Below, piece after piece: positions 41,257 through 48,217 of a stretch of DNA of 48,217 nucleotides; within the stretch, counting starts at the first letter, position 1; each line of letters starts with the position of its first letter. The DNA comes from Flavobacteriales bacterium (GTDB taxonomy: Bacteria > Bacteroidota > Bacteroidia > Flavobacteriales_F > PHOS-HE28): the NCBI GenBank assembly GCA_016788635.1, contig JAEUSU010000002.1:1-48217 (forward strand). The letters run 5' to 3'. The position numbers were made by a program, and so were the translations under genes. Below the pieces are notes generated by a model. The model saw only the letters and a program-made list of their open reading frames with translations. It had not been told where the DNA came from and made no database searches.

Positions 41257-41995
41257 CCTGGATCCAGATGAGGAACTTGTCGATATCGCACTGCGGTAGC
41301 ATGCCACCGCTGGGGGGCATGGCGGCGTACGGGGCCTGGTGCTGGACGGCACCTGCCAGGCGGCCGTTGAGCGCGATGGTGTTCATGACGGACCATTGCG
41401 TGAGGTCCAAGCTGGCCTGGGGTGTGGAACCGCTGTGGCAGCCCTTGCACTTGGCGTTCACCAGGGGCACGATGCTGGCGGAATAGGTGACGTTGGTGGT
41501 GTCGCAGCCGGATACGCAGCTGTTGTTCTGTGCGCCCTGCTGGATCCATGTGATGAGCAGCTGGATCTGCGCCGGGGAAAGCGGGGGCATCGGCGGGCGG
41601 GGCATGACCTTGTCCGGATCGGTCTCCATCACCACCTCGATCATGTCGCTGTCCCACGGATTGCCCGGTGACACAATGCCGCTGTTCATGAGGCTGGTGA
41701 AACTCGTGATCTCGATCCAGTCGTTATCGTCCGTGGCGGTGTTGTGGCAGCCGGGAATGGCGCAGTTGCTGATGAGCAGGGGCAGCACTTGCTGCTGAAA
41801 GTACACCGTGTTGGGATCGCAGGGGTCGGGATCGGTGCCACCTCCCCCGCCATTGCCACCGTTGTCATCCACAGGGGGGAACAGGGGTTCATGCTTGCAG
41901 CCGGGCAGGGTGAAGAGCAACAGCACGGCCAGCACGATCAGGCCGATGGTGGCGGCGGTGAGCAGGCGATCGGTGGCGGGAGAACCGGGTCTCAT
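41237..41995 (-). CDS. Two-motif c-type cytochrome lipoprotein
   Basis: 252-aa lipoprotein. An N-terminal helix (ATIGLIVLAVLLLFTLPGC) ends with lipobox LPGC, then a Gly/Asp/Pro-rich linker. First haem-type motif: SNCAIPGCH (CX4CH) with Met candidates in KVMPRPPMPPLS. Second: NAKCKGCHSG (CX2CH) with YAAMPPSGGML. Each unit ends with a W-I-Q-x-G-A motif (LLITWIQQGAQNN, FLIWIQDGAPNN). So it is a fused pair of cytochrome c modules, likely anchored in a membrane and facing the periplasm, for electron transfer. The start ATG at 41995 overlaps the stop of the upstream small gene (ATGA). Confidence 0.82.
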   Translation of the reverse strand: MRPGSPATDRLLTAATIGLIVLAVLLLFTLPGCKHEPLFPPVDDNGGNGGGGGTDPDPCDPNTVYFQQQVLPLLISNCAIPGCHNTATDDNDWIEITSFTSLMNSGIVSPGNPWDSDMIEVVMETDPDKVMPRPPMPPLSPAQIQLLITWIQQGAQNNSCVSGCDTTNVTYSASIVPLVNAKCKGCHSGSTPQASLDLTQWSVMNTIALNGRLAGAVQHQAPYAAMPPSGGMLPQCDIDKFLIWIQDGAPNN

Positions 41996-42261
41996 GGCTG
42001 GTCGAGTGACGGTACGAAGGTGGAACGGTGCGGCCCCATGACCAAGCCTTCTTCGACAGAACGGGCATCGGGGCCGACGGAGCGGGAGGAACGCCGCAGA
42101 TCGGAGATGCACTGGGCGATGGCCAGGGTATCGAGCGTGTTGTGGTAGCGCGTGCTCCGGTTCATGGCCATCAGGTGGCCGAGCACGGTGCCTGGCTCAC
42201 TGCCCGCGAGCATCTCCAGGTCTTGTGCGTCCAAAGGGGCCAGGGGGTTCATCGCGTTCAT
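41992..42261 (-). CDS. Small hypothetical protein, first gene of the cytochrome string
   Basis: 89-aa soluble protein, not recognised. Starts MNAMNPLAPLDAQDLEMLAG and contains GTVLGHLMAMNRSTRYHNTLDTLAIAQ (probable helices). No Cys pair, signal or membrane segment. The stop overlaps the cytochrome start by 4 nt. A near-consensus -7 box (CAGCTTTG, 42269-42276) ends 7 nt before the ATG, marking it as the start of the transcript that continues to the DUF5777 gene. A TTG at 42300 is an alternative start. The lack of an export signal, next to exported proteins, makes a regulatory role possible. Confidence 0.55.
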   Translation of the reverse strand: MNAMNPLAPLDAQDLEMLAGSEPGTVLGHLMAMNRSTRYHNTLDTLAIAQCISDLRRSSRSVGPDARSVEEGLVMGPHRSTFVPSLDQP

Positions 42262-42268
42262 GACAACG

Positions 42269-42276
42269 CAAAGCTG
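42269..42276 (-). promoter_or_regulatory. Predicted -7 box of the cytochrome/YceI/DUF5777 string
   Basis: Reverse strand CAGCTTTG, one base off TAnnTTTG, ends 7 nt before the ATG at 42261. Confidence 0.4.
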
Positions 42277-42346
42277 CAGGCACCCGGGATGTAAGGCCAA
42301 GTCCGCTGCGATGGAGCGGGCACACCGGCCGATGGAGCGGCAGGGA

Positions 42347-43099
42347 TCAGCGCCCGGCCAACCAGCGCTTGAAGTCGGCGCTGCGCTCGCTGCTCACCAC
42401 GGCATCGTCCTCGTATGCAGGCACGAGCTTCACCTTCACACGGCTCTTGCTGTAGGCCAGCAGGTCGGTGATGCTGTCGAAATGGGCGATGAGCTGCCGG
42501 TTGAGGCGGTAGAAATGTGCCGTGTCGAGCTGCTTCTCCAGGCGGTCCAGGCTTTCATCCAACGGCAGGTCGCGCCCCTCGCGGGTGCGCAGAAAGGTGT
42601 TCTTCTCGCGTGAGTGGAAATAGGCGATCTCCTCCGGCCGCACCACTTTGTAGTGGTCGCCATAGCGGATGAGGAAGCGGCGTATGGGCGCCACGGGGTG
42701 CGCTTCATCGGAGCGGTCCGCCAATGCCACATGATCGCGCACCAGGCCCATGCGGTGCACGCGCTCCAGAGCACGCCGCAGCTCCTCCTCCTGCACGGGC
42801 TTCAAGAGGTAATCCAGGGCGTTCACACGGAAGGCCTTCAAGGCGTGTTCATCGAATGCGCTGATGAAGATCACCGGGCAGGCCACCTCCACCCGCTCGA
42901 ACAAGGTGAAGCTGTCGCCGTCCTCCAAGCGGATGTCCATGAGGGCCAGATCGGGCTGGCCGTGATCGCGGAACAAGGCTTCTGCTTGGGCGATGGAGGC
43001 CGCCTCACCCACCACCTCGATGGCGGGATCGATGGCCGCGAGCGCGCGCTTCAACCGGTTGGCGGCGGCGGGTTCATCCTCGATCAGGTAGACCTTCAT
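42347..43099 (-). CDS. LytTR-family response regulator
   Basis: 250-aa transcription factor. Receiver domain: acidic pocket E7/D8 (LIEDEPAAANRLK), phospho-acceptor D55 (LALMDIRLEDGDSF), and the conserved Lys in DYLLKPVQEEEL. The C-terminal LytTR DNA-binding domain, about residues 145-247, has FLIRYGDHYKVVRPEEIAYF, KNTFLRTREGRDLPLDESLD and FYRLNRQLIAHFDSI (the H/N-R-Q element contacting DNA). Translationally coupled (4-nt overlap) to the sensor kinase upstream. LytTR sites are usually paired direct repeats; none was located by eye. Confidence 0.93.
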   Translation of the reverse strand: MKVYLIEDEPAAANRLKRALAAIDPAIEVVGEAASIAQAEALFRDHGQPDLALMDIRLEDGDSFTLFERVEVACPVIFISAFDEHALKAFRVNALDYLLKPVQEEELRRALERVHRMGLVRDHVALADRSDEAHPVAPIRRFLIRYGDHYKVVRPEEIAYFHSREKNTFLRTREGRDLPLDESLDRLEKQLDTAHFYRLNRQLIAHFDSITDLLAYSKSRVKVKLVPAYEDDAVVSSERSADFKRWLAGR

Positions 43100-45927
43100 G
43101 CGTGTGGGTGGATCAAAGGTACCCGGACCTCGAACACGCCATCCGTGGCGGTGATGGTGACGGGACGGTCCGTGAGCGCGTGGTAGCGCCGGCGGATGCT
43201 CTCCAGGCCGAAGTGGCTGGAGACCGGTCGGGACTGACGGGGTCGGATGGGGTTGCGCACCAGGAGATCCCCGTCTTTGGACAGCACCTCAATGCGCAGC
43301 GGTGCCTCCTGCGAGACCGCATTGTGTTTGAGGGCGTTCTCCACCAACAGTTGCAGGGTGAGCGGCGGAATGCCTCCCCGCAGCGCCTGCTCATCCACGC
43401 GCACGTCCAGTGCGATGCGTTCACCAAAGCGTGCCTGTTCCAGTGAGAAGTAGATCCGCAGGAGCCGGATCTCCTCCTCCACGGTGATGGTGTCCTTGTC
43501 GCGGACCTGCAGGATCTCGCGGAAGAAAGCGCTGAGCCTCTCCACGTGCTCCGCCGCACGCACCTTGTCCTGCTCGATCAACTCCAGCAAGGTGCCGAAG
43601 CTGTTGAAGAGGAAGTGCGGGTTCACCTGGCTGCGCAGGGCCTCCAACTGAAAACGCACGCGCTCCTTCTCCATGGCTTCGCGGGCCCGCATGCGGCGGT
43701 CGCGCATGCGCAGCAGCAGGAAAGCGGCGGCCGCTGCGAGCGCGGCGGCGGCGCCCACGGCCCAGGGTGTGCGCCACCACGGCGGGCTTACGCGGATGGT
43801 GAGGCTAGCCCAGGGCCCTTCGGGATCCTCCCCTTCCACGTAGGCGCGCACCTTGAACGTGTACGCACCCGGTGCGAGGCGTCCGTAGGTGACCTCCCGA
43901 TCGCTGCCGGTGCGTAGCTGGGGGTCCAGTCCGGTGAGCTGGTACACGAAACGCACATGGTCGGGCGCCGCGTAATGCAGGCCGGTGAACTGGATGCGGA
44001 GGGCGTTGCGCGAGTGGTCCAGTTCGAGATGGTCCGCCACGGGCACCTCCTCTCCTGCGATCATGAGCCCAGTGATCAAGGTGGGTGTGCCGCCGGTCCA
44101 AGCCAGGGTGTCCGGGCTCAACCGCACCAGCCCCAGGTCCGTGGCGAACCAGATGACGCCGTCCGAGGCGGTGTAGTTGGCGTTCAAGGGGCTCTCGATC
44201 CTTCCCTCGGGCATGGCCCCATCGATCCGTGCGATGCGGCCGGAACGGGGGTCGAGCGCATGAACGCCCGTGGCGGTGATCATGAGCACGCCACCGGCGA
44301 ATGGTGTGATGCCATACACCGCATCATCGAACAGGCCGGTGGTGGAGGCAAGCACGGTGAGCGAGTCTCCATCCACCCGGCACAAGCCTGTTCCCGGACC
44401 ACTTGCCCACACATTCCCCATGCCATCCCTGCACAGGGAGTAAAAGGTCCTTTTCCCCATGGCGTCCAGGGGGGTCACCAGACCATCCACGGTGAGCCGC
44501 ATGATGCCGTGCCCATCCGTGGCGGCCAGCACGCTTCCATCCGGCATAGGCAGCACGTCATACACAAAGCCTGAACCCGGCAAGGGGTGGCGCACCACCC
44601 GCTCGGTCCCGTTCTCCATGGTCACCGCGACCAGTCCGTTGAGCGTGGCCAGCCAGAGCTCCTCCCCCCTGCTGCGGATGGCCATCACGTTGTCGCCTGC
44701 GGATCCGGGATCAAGCACGATCCTTCTTACCGCACCAGAGGGTGGCACATGCAACAGACCGCGCCCGAGCGTGCCCAGCCAGAGGGACCCGTCCTTCACT
44801 GCATGGATCGAGGTGATCGGGACTTCCGAAGAAGGCAGTGCGATACGGGTCATGCGTTCGCCTTCGGAGAATTCCGATGCATGGCCGAAGACCCCGTTGG
44901 GCGTGACGATCCATATCCTGCCCTGTTCATCGCCGGTCACTGCCTGCACGTTGCTCAAGTCGAACCCTTCGTGCTGCGGCACGATAACGGAAGCAGGTTC
45001 GGCGCGCACGAGCATCTCCCGGCCGTCGCACCACCACACCGCACCATCCCGGGTGGTGATCGTGCAGAGGATCTTGCGCAGGCTCCGAGGGGTCTCCTGC
45101 ACATACCGACCGCTGCCCTGCCCTACCCCGCTCACCAGCATGCCTTCACCATCCATGCCGGCCCAGACCATGCCCTTGCTGAACACCAATGACCGTACAG
45201 GACCATATGGCCACGCCGGATCAAGTGCTTCCACGGAATTGTCCGGGAACGAGATCCGTACCGGTCCGCTGGAATAGGTGCCGGCCCACACACGCTGCCC
45301 GCCCGCCTTGCAGAGCGAAAGGACCAGATTATCCGGAAGCCCTGAGGAGGCGTCGATATTCACCACGCGCTTCAGATCATCGCCGAACAACACGACCCCT
45401 TGATCGGTGGCCACCATCACGCCAAGTCCCTCCACGGCGCACAAGGCGTTCACGTGTTCGTCCGGCAGGCCGTCCGCCTGATGGATCTCCAACACGCGCC
45501 CATCCTGCCAGACGCGGACGCCCCCATCCCGGGTACCTGCCCAAATGCGGCCCCTGGCGTCCACGGTGAGGGCGGTCAGTGCGGTGCCATCCGATGGGCC
45601 CAACCCAGGCAGGGTGTCGGTGCGCAGGGGGGTGCAACGCAGTACGAGCCCTTCGGACAAGCCCGCGATCATGGCGTCATCCGCCGGGGCCAATGCGGTC
45701 ACACCGGCGCGCTGGCCCAGCAGGATGGTGCGGTGGCGGGCGCCATCCGTTCTCAGCAAACCTTTGGGGCCACCCAGCCACAGCAAGCCCTGCGCATCTT
45801 CAGCCAGCACCGAAACTGGAAATCGTGCACCTTCCACACGCACCTCCATTTCGCGCAGCGCGGGGTATTGTGCTTGGCCTGCACACGGCACCAGCCCGGC
45901 GATGATCAACGCGGTACGGGCGTACAT
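43096..45927 (-). CDS. Sensor histidine kinase with two-component-regulator propeller
   Basis: 943-aa membrane sensor. Signal sequence, then about 600 residues of beta-propeller repeats (RIWAGTRDGGVRVWQDGRV, SLWLGTLGRGLLHVPPSG, GVIWFATDLGLVRLSPD) and a Y_Y_Y-type Ig domain (FVYQLTGLDPQLRTGSDREVTYGRLAPGAYTFKV). One membrane helix (WAVGAAAALAAAAAFLLL) leads to a short coiled coil and the His_kinase/HATPase module: phospho-His in LRSQVNPHFLFNSFGTL, ATP site LVENALKHNAV and GLESIRRRY. This is the LytS-type kinase class, with a propeller that is a sugar or surface sensor in Bacteroidota. Coupled to the LytTR regulator downstream and to YceI upstream (TGATG overlap). Confidence 0.93.
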   Translation of the reverse strand: MYARTALIIAGLVPCAGQAQYPALREMEVRVEGARFPVSVLAEDAQGLLWLGGPKGLLRTDGARHRTILLGQRAGVTALAPADDAMIAGLSEGLVLRCTPLRTDTLPGLGPSDGTALTALTVDARGRIWAGTRDGGVRVWQDGRVLEIHQADGLPDEHVNALCAVEGLGVMVATDQGVVLFGDDLKRVVNIDASSGLPDNLVLSLCKAGGQRVWAGTYSSGPVRISFPDNSVEALDPAWPYGPVRSLVFSKGMVWAGMDGEGMLVSGVGQGSGRYVQETPRSLRKILCTITTRDGAVWWCDGREMLVRAEPASVIVPQHEGFDLSNVQAVTGDEQGRIWIVTPNGVFGHASEFSEGERMTRIALPSSEVPITSIHAVKDGSLWLGTLGRGLLHVPPSGAVRRIVLDPGSAGDNVMAIRSRGEELWLATLNGLVAVTMENGTERVVRHPLPGSGFVYDVLPMPDGSVLAATDGHGIMRLTVDGLVTPLDAMGKRTFYSLCRDGMGNVWASGPGTGLCRVDGDSLTVLASTTGLFDDAVYGITPFAGGVLMITATGVHALDPRSGRIARIDGAMPEGRIESPLNANYTASDGVIWFATDLGLVRLSPDTLAWTGGTPTLITGLMIAGEEVPVADHLELDHSRNALRIQFTGLHYAAPDHVRFVYQLTGLDPQLRTGSDREVTYGRLAPGAYTFKVRAYVEGEDPEGPWASLTIRVSPPWWRTPWAVGAAAALAAAAAFLLLRMRDRRMRAREAMEKERVRFQLEALRSQVNPHFLFNSFGTLLELIEQDKVRAAEHVERLSAFFREILQVRDKDTITVEEEIRLLRIYFSLEQARFGERIALDVRVDEQALRGGIPPLTLQLLVENALKHNAVSQEAPLRIEVLSKDGDLLVRNPIRPRQSRPVSSHFGLESIRRRYHALTDRPVTITATDGVFEVRVPLIHPHA

Positions 45928-46475
45928 CAGCGGTTGGTGAAGAGCAGGTCCAATTCCACCTGGATCACCGGAGCGATCTTCTGGCGCACCATTCCGGGAA
46001 TGGAGATGCCATGCGCGGCCAGTTCCACATCGAAGCGGCCGGAAACGCGCACACCCTCATCACCCACCACAAGCTCACACGGGATGATGCGCTCCATCCG
46101 TTCGCCGTGTATCTCCAGGATACCCTTGGCCCGGACCGCATGCCTGCCGGGAAGGGCCATGTCGATCGACTCGATCAGGCGGCCCGTGAACACGGCGTCC
46201 GGCCAGCGGTCACTTTCCATGTAGTTCTCATTGAAATGCTCCTTCTGCAGAGGGCTGTTGAAGCCTTCGAAGGTGCGCACCGGAATGCGGATCGCAAAGG
46301 TCCGCTGTGCCGGGTCCAGGGCCCCCTTCACCGCCTTGGTGGTGGCCGCAATGCGTTCCAATGGCGCATCACTTACGAAGGTGACCTTGCTGCGCGAAAG
46401 CTTCAAGGGCGCTGGGGTGGGCGACTGCCCAAGAACGGGCAACAGCAACCATGGCAGAAGGAGGTGACGTTTCAT
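45927..46475 (-). CDS. YceI family lipocalin-like protein (second copy)
   Basis: 182-aa exported protein with signal peptide MKRHLLLPWLLLPVLGQ. YceI pattern: KLSRSKVTFVSDAPLERI, AIRIPVRTFEGFNSPLQKEHFNENYMESDRWPDAVF, AKGILEIHGERMERII and ISIPGMVRQKIAPVIQVEL. It shares the H-F-N-E-N-Y-M-E-S core with the copy at 39895 but differs elsewhere, so the duplication is old. Its stop overlaps the sensor kinase start (TGATG), which ties a lipid- or quinone-binding protein to the sensor. Confidence 0.9.
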   Translation of the reverse strand: MKRHLLLPWLLLPVLGQSPTPAPLKLSRSKVTFVSDAPLERIAATTKAVKGALDPAQRTFAIRIPVRTFEGFNSPLQKEHFNENYMESDRWPDAVFTGRLIESIDMALPGRHAVRAKGILEIHGERMERIIPCELVVGDEGVRVSGRFDVELAAHGISIPGMVRQKIAPVIQVELDLLFTNR

Positions 46476-46510
46476 GCCCGATGGGTGAGCAACGGTGATG
46501 CCAATGACCG

Positions 46511-47653
46511 CTATCGTTCGTGTGCGATCACGATCCGGCGCAGTTCCACGGCCCCGTTATGGTCCAATTGCATCACGTAAGCCCCGGAGGGCAGGTCCCG
46601 GCAATCGATCGTCAGCTGCCCTTCGCAGGTCGAGGTACGCCACAGTCGGCCGTGCAGGTCGTACACGCGCAACAGGGTGCTGCCGGTGCAGCCGGAGATC
46701 CGCAGGTGGTCATCGGCAGGCACGGGCCAGACCACCAACTGCGAGCCGGACAACGCATTCGTACCGGTGGCCACACAGGTCGTTTGTGCCGTGATGCGGC
46801 TGCTCGAAGCGAGACTATCCAGAAAGACGGGCAATGCACCCAGGTCCCCCTTCAACTGGTGATCAAGCCATGGCGTGGCCAGGTCCTTCACCACGGCCTG
46901 CTGAGCCGCCCGCGACAGCGGTGGCAGCCCGCAGGTCGTCTCTCCGAAGGTGCACAGGAAGTTGGGGTCGCCGAAGTAGCAATGTCCGCCATCCGTGATG
47001 CTCACCAGCGCGCGGCAGTCCACCGTGAGGGCGTTGTACATCGGGACCTGATGAGCGGCGGGTGGGGTCACACAATCCGCCGAGCCAGCGAACACCAAGG
47101 TGGGCACCAGCACCTGCGCCGCCGCGGCAATGGCCGAAGGCGTGGTCTCGGCCGCCGCGAAATTCACCACGGTGGTGATGGACGCGTTGTTCGCCGCACC
47201 CAGGAACGAAGCACCACCGCCCATGCTATGCCCCATGAGCGCGCTGGTGGCGGCCACGCGGCCGAAAAAGGATGAGGATCCGTCCACATGCTCCTCCTGC
47301 ATGGCGGTGACCACATAGGCCAGGTCCGCACCGAACTGTGCGTGGTTGGGTGCGGCACCCCCTTCCGTGGTGGGCAGCACCACGATGTAGCCGTGCGGCA
47401 CGAAATGCTGCCAGAGGTAGGTGTAGGCATCCACCGTCATCACAAAGCCGTGGCCGATCACCAGCACCGGGAACTCGCCCATGGCCACCGGCACATTGGC
47501 ACCCGCGCTCTGTCCGGGGTAGTACAGCTCACAGGGGATGTTGCGGCTGCGTACGGGATCGAAGAAGGTGCGTGTGGTGGAGCCGATGGGAAAGGTTTGG
47601 GCGTGCCCCATGATGGCGAACACGAAGGGAAACGCGAGGGCGATGGAGCGCAT
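46511..47653 (-). CDS. Secreted alpha/beta hydrolase with T9SS sorting domain
   Basis: 380-aa exported serine hydrolase. Signal peptide MRSIALAFPFVFAIMGHAQ. Catalytic triad candidates: S143 in MGHSMGGGASF (GxSxG), D193 in AGSADCVTPP and H224 in DGGHCYFG. The oxyanion region is VLVIGHGFV. Overall it resembles chlorophyllase/dienelactone-hydrolase/cutinase-like lipases. Cys residues around the active site (C194, C225) may form a disulfide. The C-terminal 75 residues are a T9SS sorting domain (LVVWPVPADDHLRISG, LLRVYDLHGRLWRTS, DLPSGAYVMQL), so the enzyme is exported to the surface or medium. Polyester, lipid or other ester substrates are possible. ATG 47653 is chosen; 47710 would precede the signal peptide. 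Confidence 0.85.
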   Translation of the reverse strand: MRSIALAFPFVFAIMGHAQTFPIGSTTRTFFDPVRSRNIPCELYYPGQSAGANVPVAMGEFPVLVIGHGFVMTVDAYTYLWQHFVPHGYIVVLPTTEGGAAPNHAQFGADLAYVVTAMQEEHVDGSSSFFGRVAATSALMGHSMGGGASFLGAANNASITTVVNFAAAETTPSAIAAAAQVLVPTLVFAGSADCVTPPAAHQVPMYNALTVDCRALVSITDGGHCYFGDPNFLCTFGETTCGLPPLSRAAQQAVVKDLATPWLDHQLKGDLGALPVFLDSLASSSRITAQTTCVATGTNALSGSQLVVWPVPADDHLRISGCTGSTLLRVYDLHGRLWRTSTCEGQLTIDCRDLPSGAYVMQLDHNGAVELRRIVIAHER

Positions 47654-47792
47654 GAGGGTGGAATGGGTCAGGAAAGTTCGGAAAGGTGCGAGGTCCTTAC
47701 ACATACCCACATCAAAATGTAAGGTGTCGGCCCTTCACTTTAGCGCAGCATGGCTTCCTCTGAGCATCGCCCGAGGACGGGCTACCCTGCGC

Positions 47793-47809
47793 GGGGGTTC
47801 GAAGCTCGC
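47793..47809. repeat. 17-bp direct repeat, left copy
   Basis: GGGGGTTCGAAGCTCGC, identical to 48201-48217, bracketing the broken GIY-YIG gene (408 bp apart). Confidence 0.8.
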
Positions 47810-47845
47810 CTTCGCCCCGGCTTTGGGGCCGGGGCTTCGGCGAGC
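47804..47845. repeat. Large GC-rich imperfect palindrome
   Basis: GCTCGCCTTCGCCCCGGC (47804-47821) pairs with GCCGGGGCTTCGGCGAGC (47828-47845), with one short internal mismatch (TTCG opposite TTCG) and a 6-nt loop. REP-like element beside the broken nuclease gene. Confidence 0.7.
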
Positions 47846-47866
47846 GATCATGCTGACCGTCGCGGA

Positions 47867-48133
47867 TCAAGTTCCTGACAACGCTTCATACTTACCCTTC
47901 CTGCGTTCCAGGATGTGCTTCCATAGGAAAGCACGGCCAGAGCCTTGTTTCAAGTAGCGCTCAAAACGAAAGGCCACATACTTGTCCGTGAACACGCAGT
48001 GCCACACCAAACGCACGGGAAGGCGCCTGGCCGTGGCCGGCACTTACCCGCGTTCGTGCCTTCCCAGGCGCTCCACCAGATCACCGGTGCAGCCGGTGTA
48101 CAGGTCATCGTCCTGGCACATCAACACATACAC
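47867..48133 (-). pseudogene. Small GIY-YIG nuclease gene with an in-frame stop
   Basis: Reading from GTG 48133, the translation is VYVLMCQDDDLYTGCTGDL, VERLGRHERG, then TAA at 48046-48044, then VPATARRLPVRLVWHCVF, DKYVAFRFERYLKQGSG and RAFLWKHILERRKGKYEAL, ending at TGA 47867. Motifs V-Y-V and Y-T-G, Arg in RHERG, and the E of FERYLK match small UvrC-like GIY-YIG proteins, whose usual text here is R-G-E-V-P-A-T. A single GAA-to-TAA change would explain the stop; no frameshift is needed. No ATG start is visible. Bounded by 17-bp direct repeats. Confidence 0.8.
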
Positions 48134-48200
48134 GACCCACGTCTCTGGCGGACCTTGTCCGCCGAAGCTCGCCGACGCAGGCGGTGCGGCTGGGCACATC

Positions 48201-48217
48201 GGGGGTTCGAAGCTCGC
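48201..48217. repeat. 17-bp direct repeat, right copy (at the window edge)
   Basis: GGGGGTTCGAAGCTCGC, identical to 47793-47809. The match may continue beyond the window. Confidence 0.8.

Larger units (their letters stand above)
47654..47866. other. Intergenic region with palindrome
   Basis: Between the hydrolase start and the broken GIY-YIG gene. No coding sequence supported. It contains the left 17-bp direct repeat (47793-47809) and a large GC palindrome (47804-47845). Confidence 0.6.

Overview
The window looks like chromosome from a high-GC member of the Bacteroidota, most likely a Flavobacteriales-type lineage. Four things support this. There are three proteins with type IX secretion (T9SS) C-terminal sorting domains. 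Many genes carry a Bacteroidota-type -7 promoter box (TAnnTTTG and close variants). Shine-Dalgarno sites are largely absent. The gene families are typical of the phylum (DUF4920, DUF5777, YceI lipocalins, LytTR/propeller two-component system, GH3-beta-lactamase fusion, bshA). GC is about 63% in most lines counted by hand and falls to 40-45% in two foreign-looking stretches. The species cannot be named from the sequence alone.

Layout. 1-404: 5' part of hisS (minus). 483-3487: alpha/beta hydrolase, TPR protein, coiled-coil protein and a secreted jelly-roll-like protein (plus). 3549-12909: mixed housekeeping and envelope genes: a Lys/Ala-rich peptide, a VanZ-like membrane protein, EttA, a GT39-type glycosyltransferase, a Na/Pi cotransporter, a Spy/DUF4890-like protein, an AI-2E/PerM transporter, isoaspartyl peptidase and a DUF4920 lipoprotein. 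12910-13354: intergenic repeats. 13355-14010: RimB-like retropepsin and a small partner. 14040-14123: tRNA-Leu(GAG) with its own promoter and terminator. 14124-17000: accessory island directly downstream of the tRNA, with terminator-like direct repeats, a decayed and an intact copy of a small ORF, an unknown 259-aa protein overlapping a PIN-domain gene, and a low-GC protein with two XRE helix-turn-helix domains fused to a GIY-YIG nuclease. 17120-21100: CaiB/BaiF CoA-transferase, a membrane protein, bshA and a T9SS protein. 21192-26060: regulatory-domain protein, SIMPL protein and an RND-like adaptor/ABC permease/ATPase export set. 26072-29071: GH3-beta-lactamase fusion.

29318-35279 (plus) is a compact stress/redox-signalling cluster: universal stress protein, cysteine-dioxygenase-like cupin, soluble PAS histidine kinase, a receiver-CNBD-HTH response regulator, a small membrane protein, a second universal stress protein and a site-2 protease with CBS domains. 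A second copy of the last CBS segment lies 1,780 bp downstream, with an outer-membrane barrel gene on the opposite strand between the copies. 37179-38738 is a mosaic T9SS repeat protein: low-GC body, high-GC sorting tail.

38946-46475 (minus) forms two tightly overlapping gene strings. One is YceI, propeller sensor kinase and LytTR regulator. The other is a small protein, two c-type cytochrome lipoproteins, an OB-fold protein, YceI and a DUF5777 barrel. Together they look like an uncharacterised periplasmic/outer-membrane redox system with its own sensor. The window closes with a secreted T9SS alpha/beta hydrolase and a small GIY-YIG nuclease gene broken by one in-frame stop and bounded by 17-bp direct repeats.

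The strongest leads for new biology are the tRNA-adjacent island with the HTH-HTH-GIY-YIG protein and unknown/PIN pair, the YceI-cytochrome-barrel locus, the cysteine-dioxygenase homologue lacking one iron ligand, and recurrent -7 boxes only 3-14 nt before start codons, which imply leaderless or near-leaderless mRNAs.
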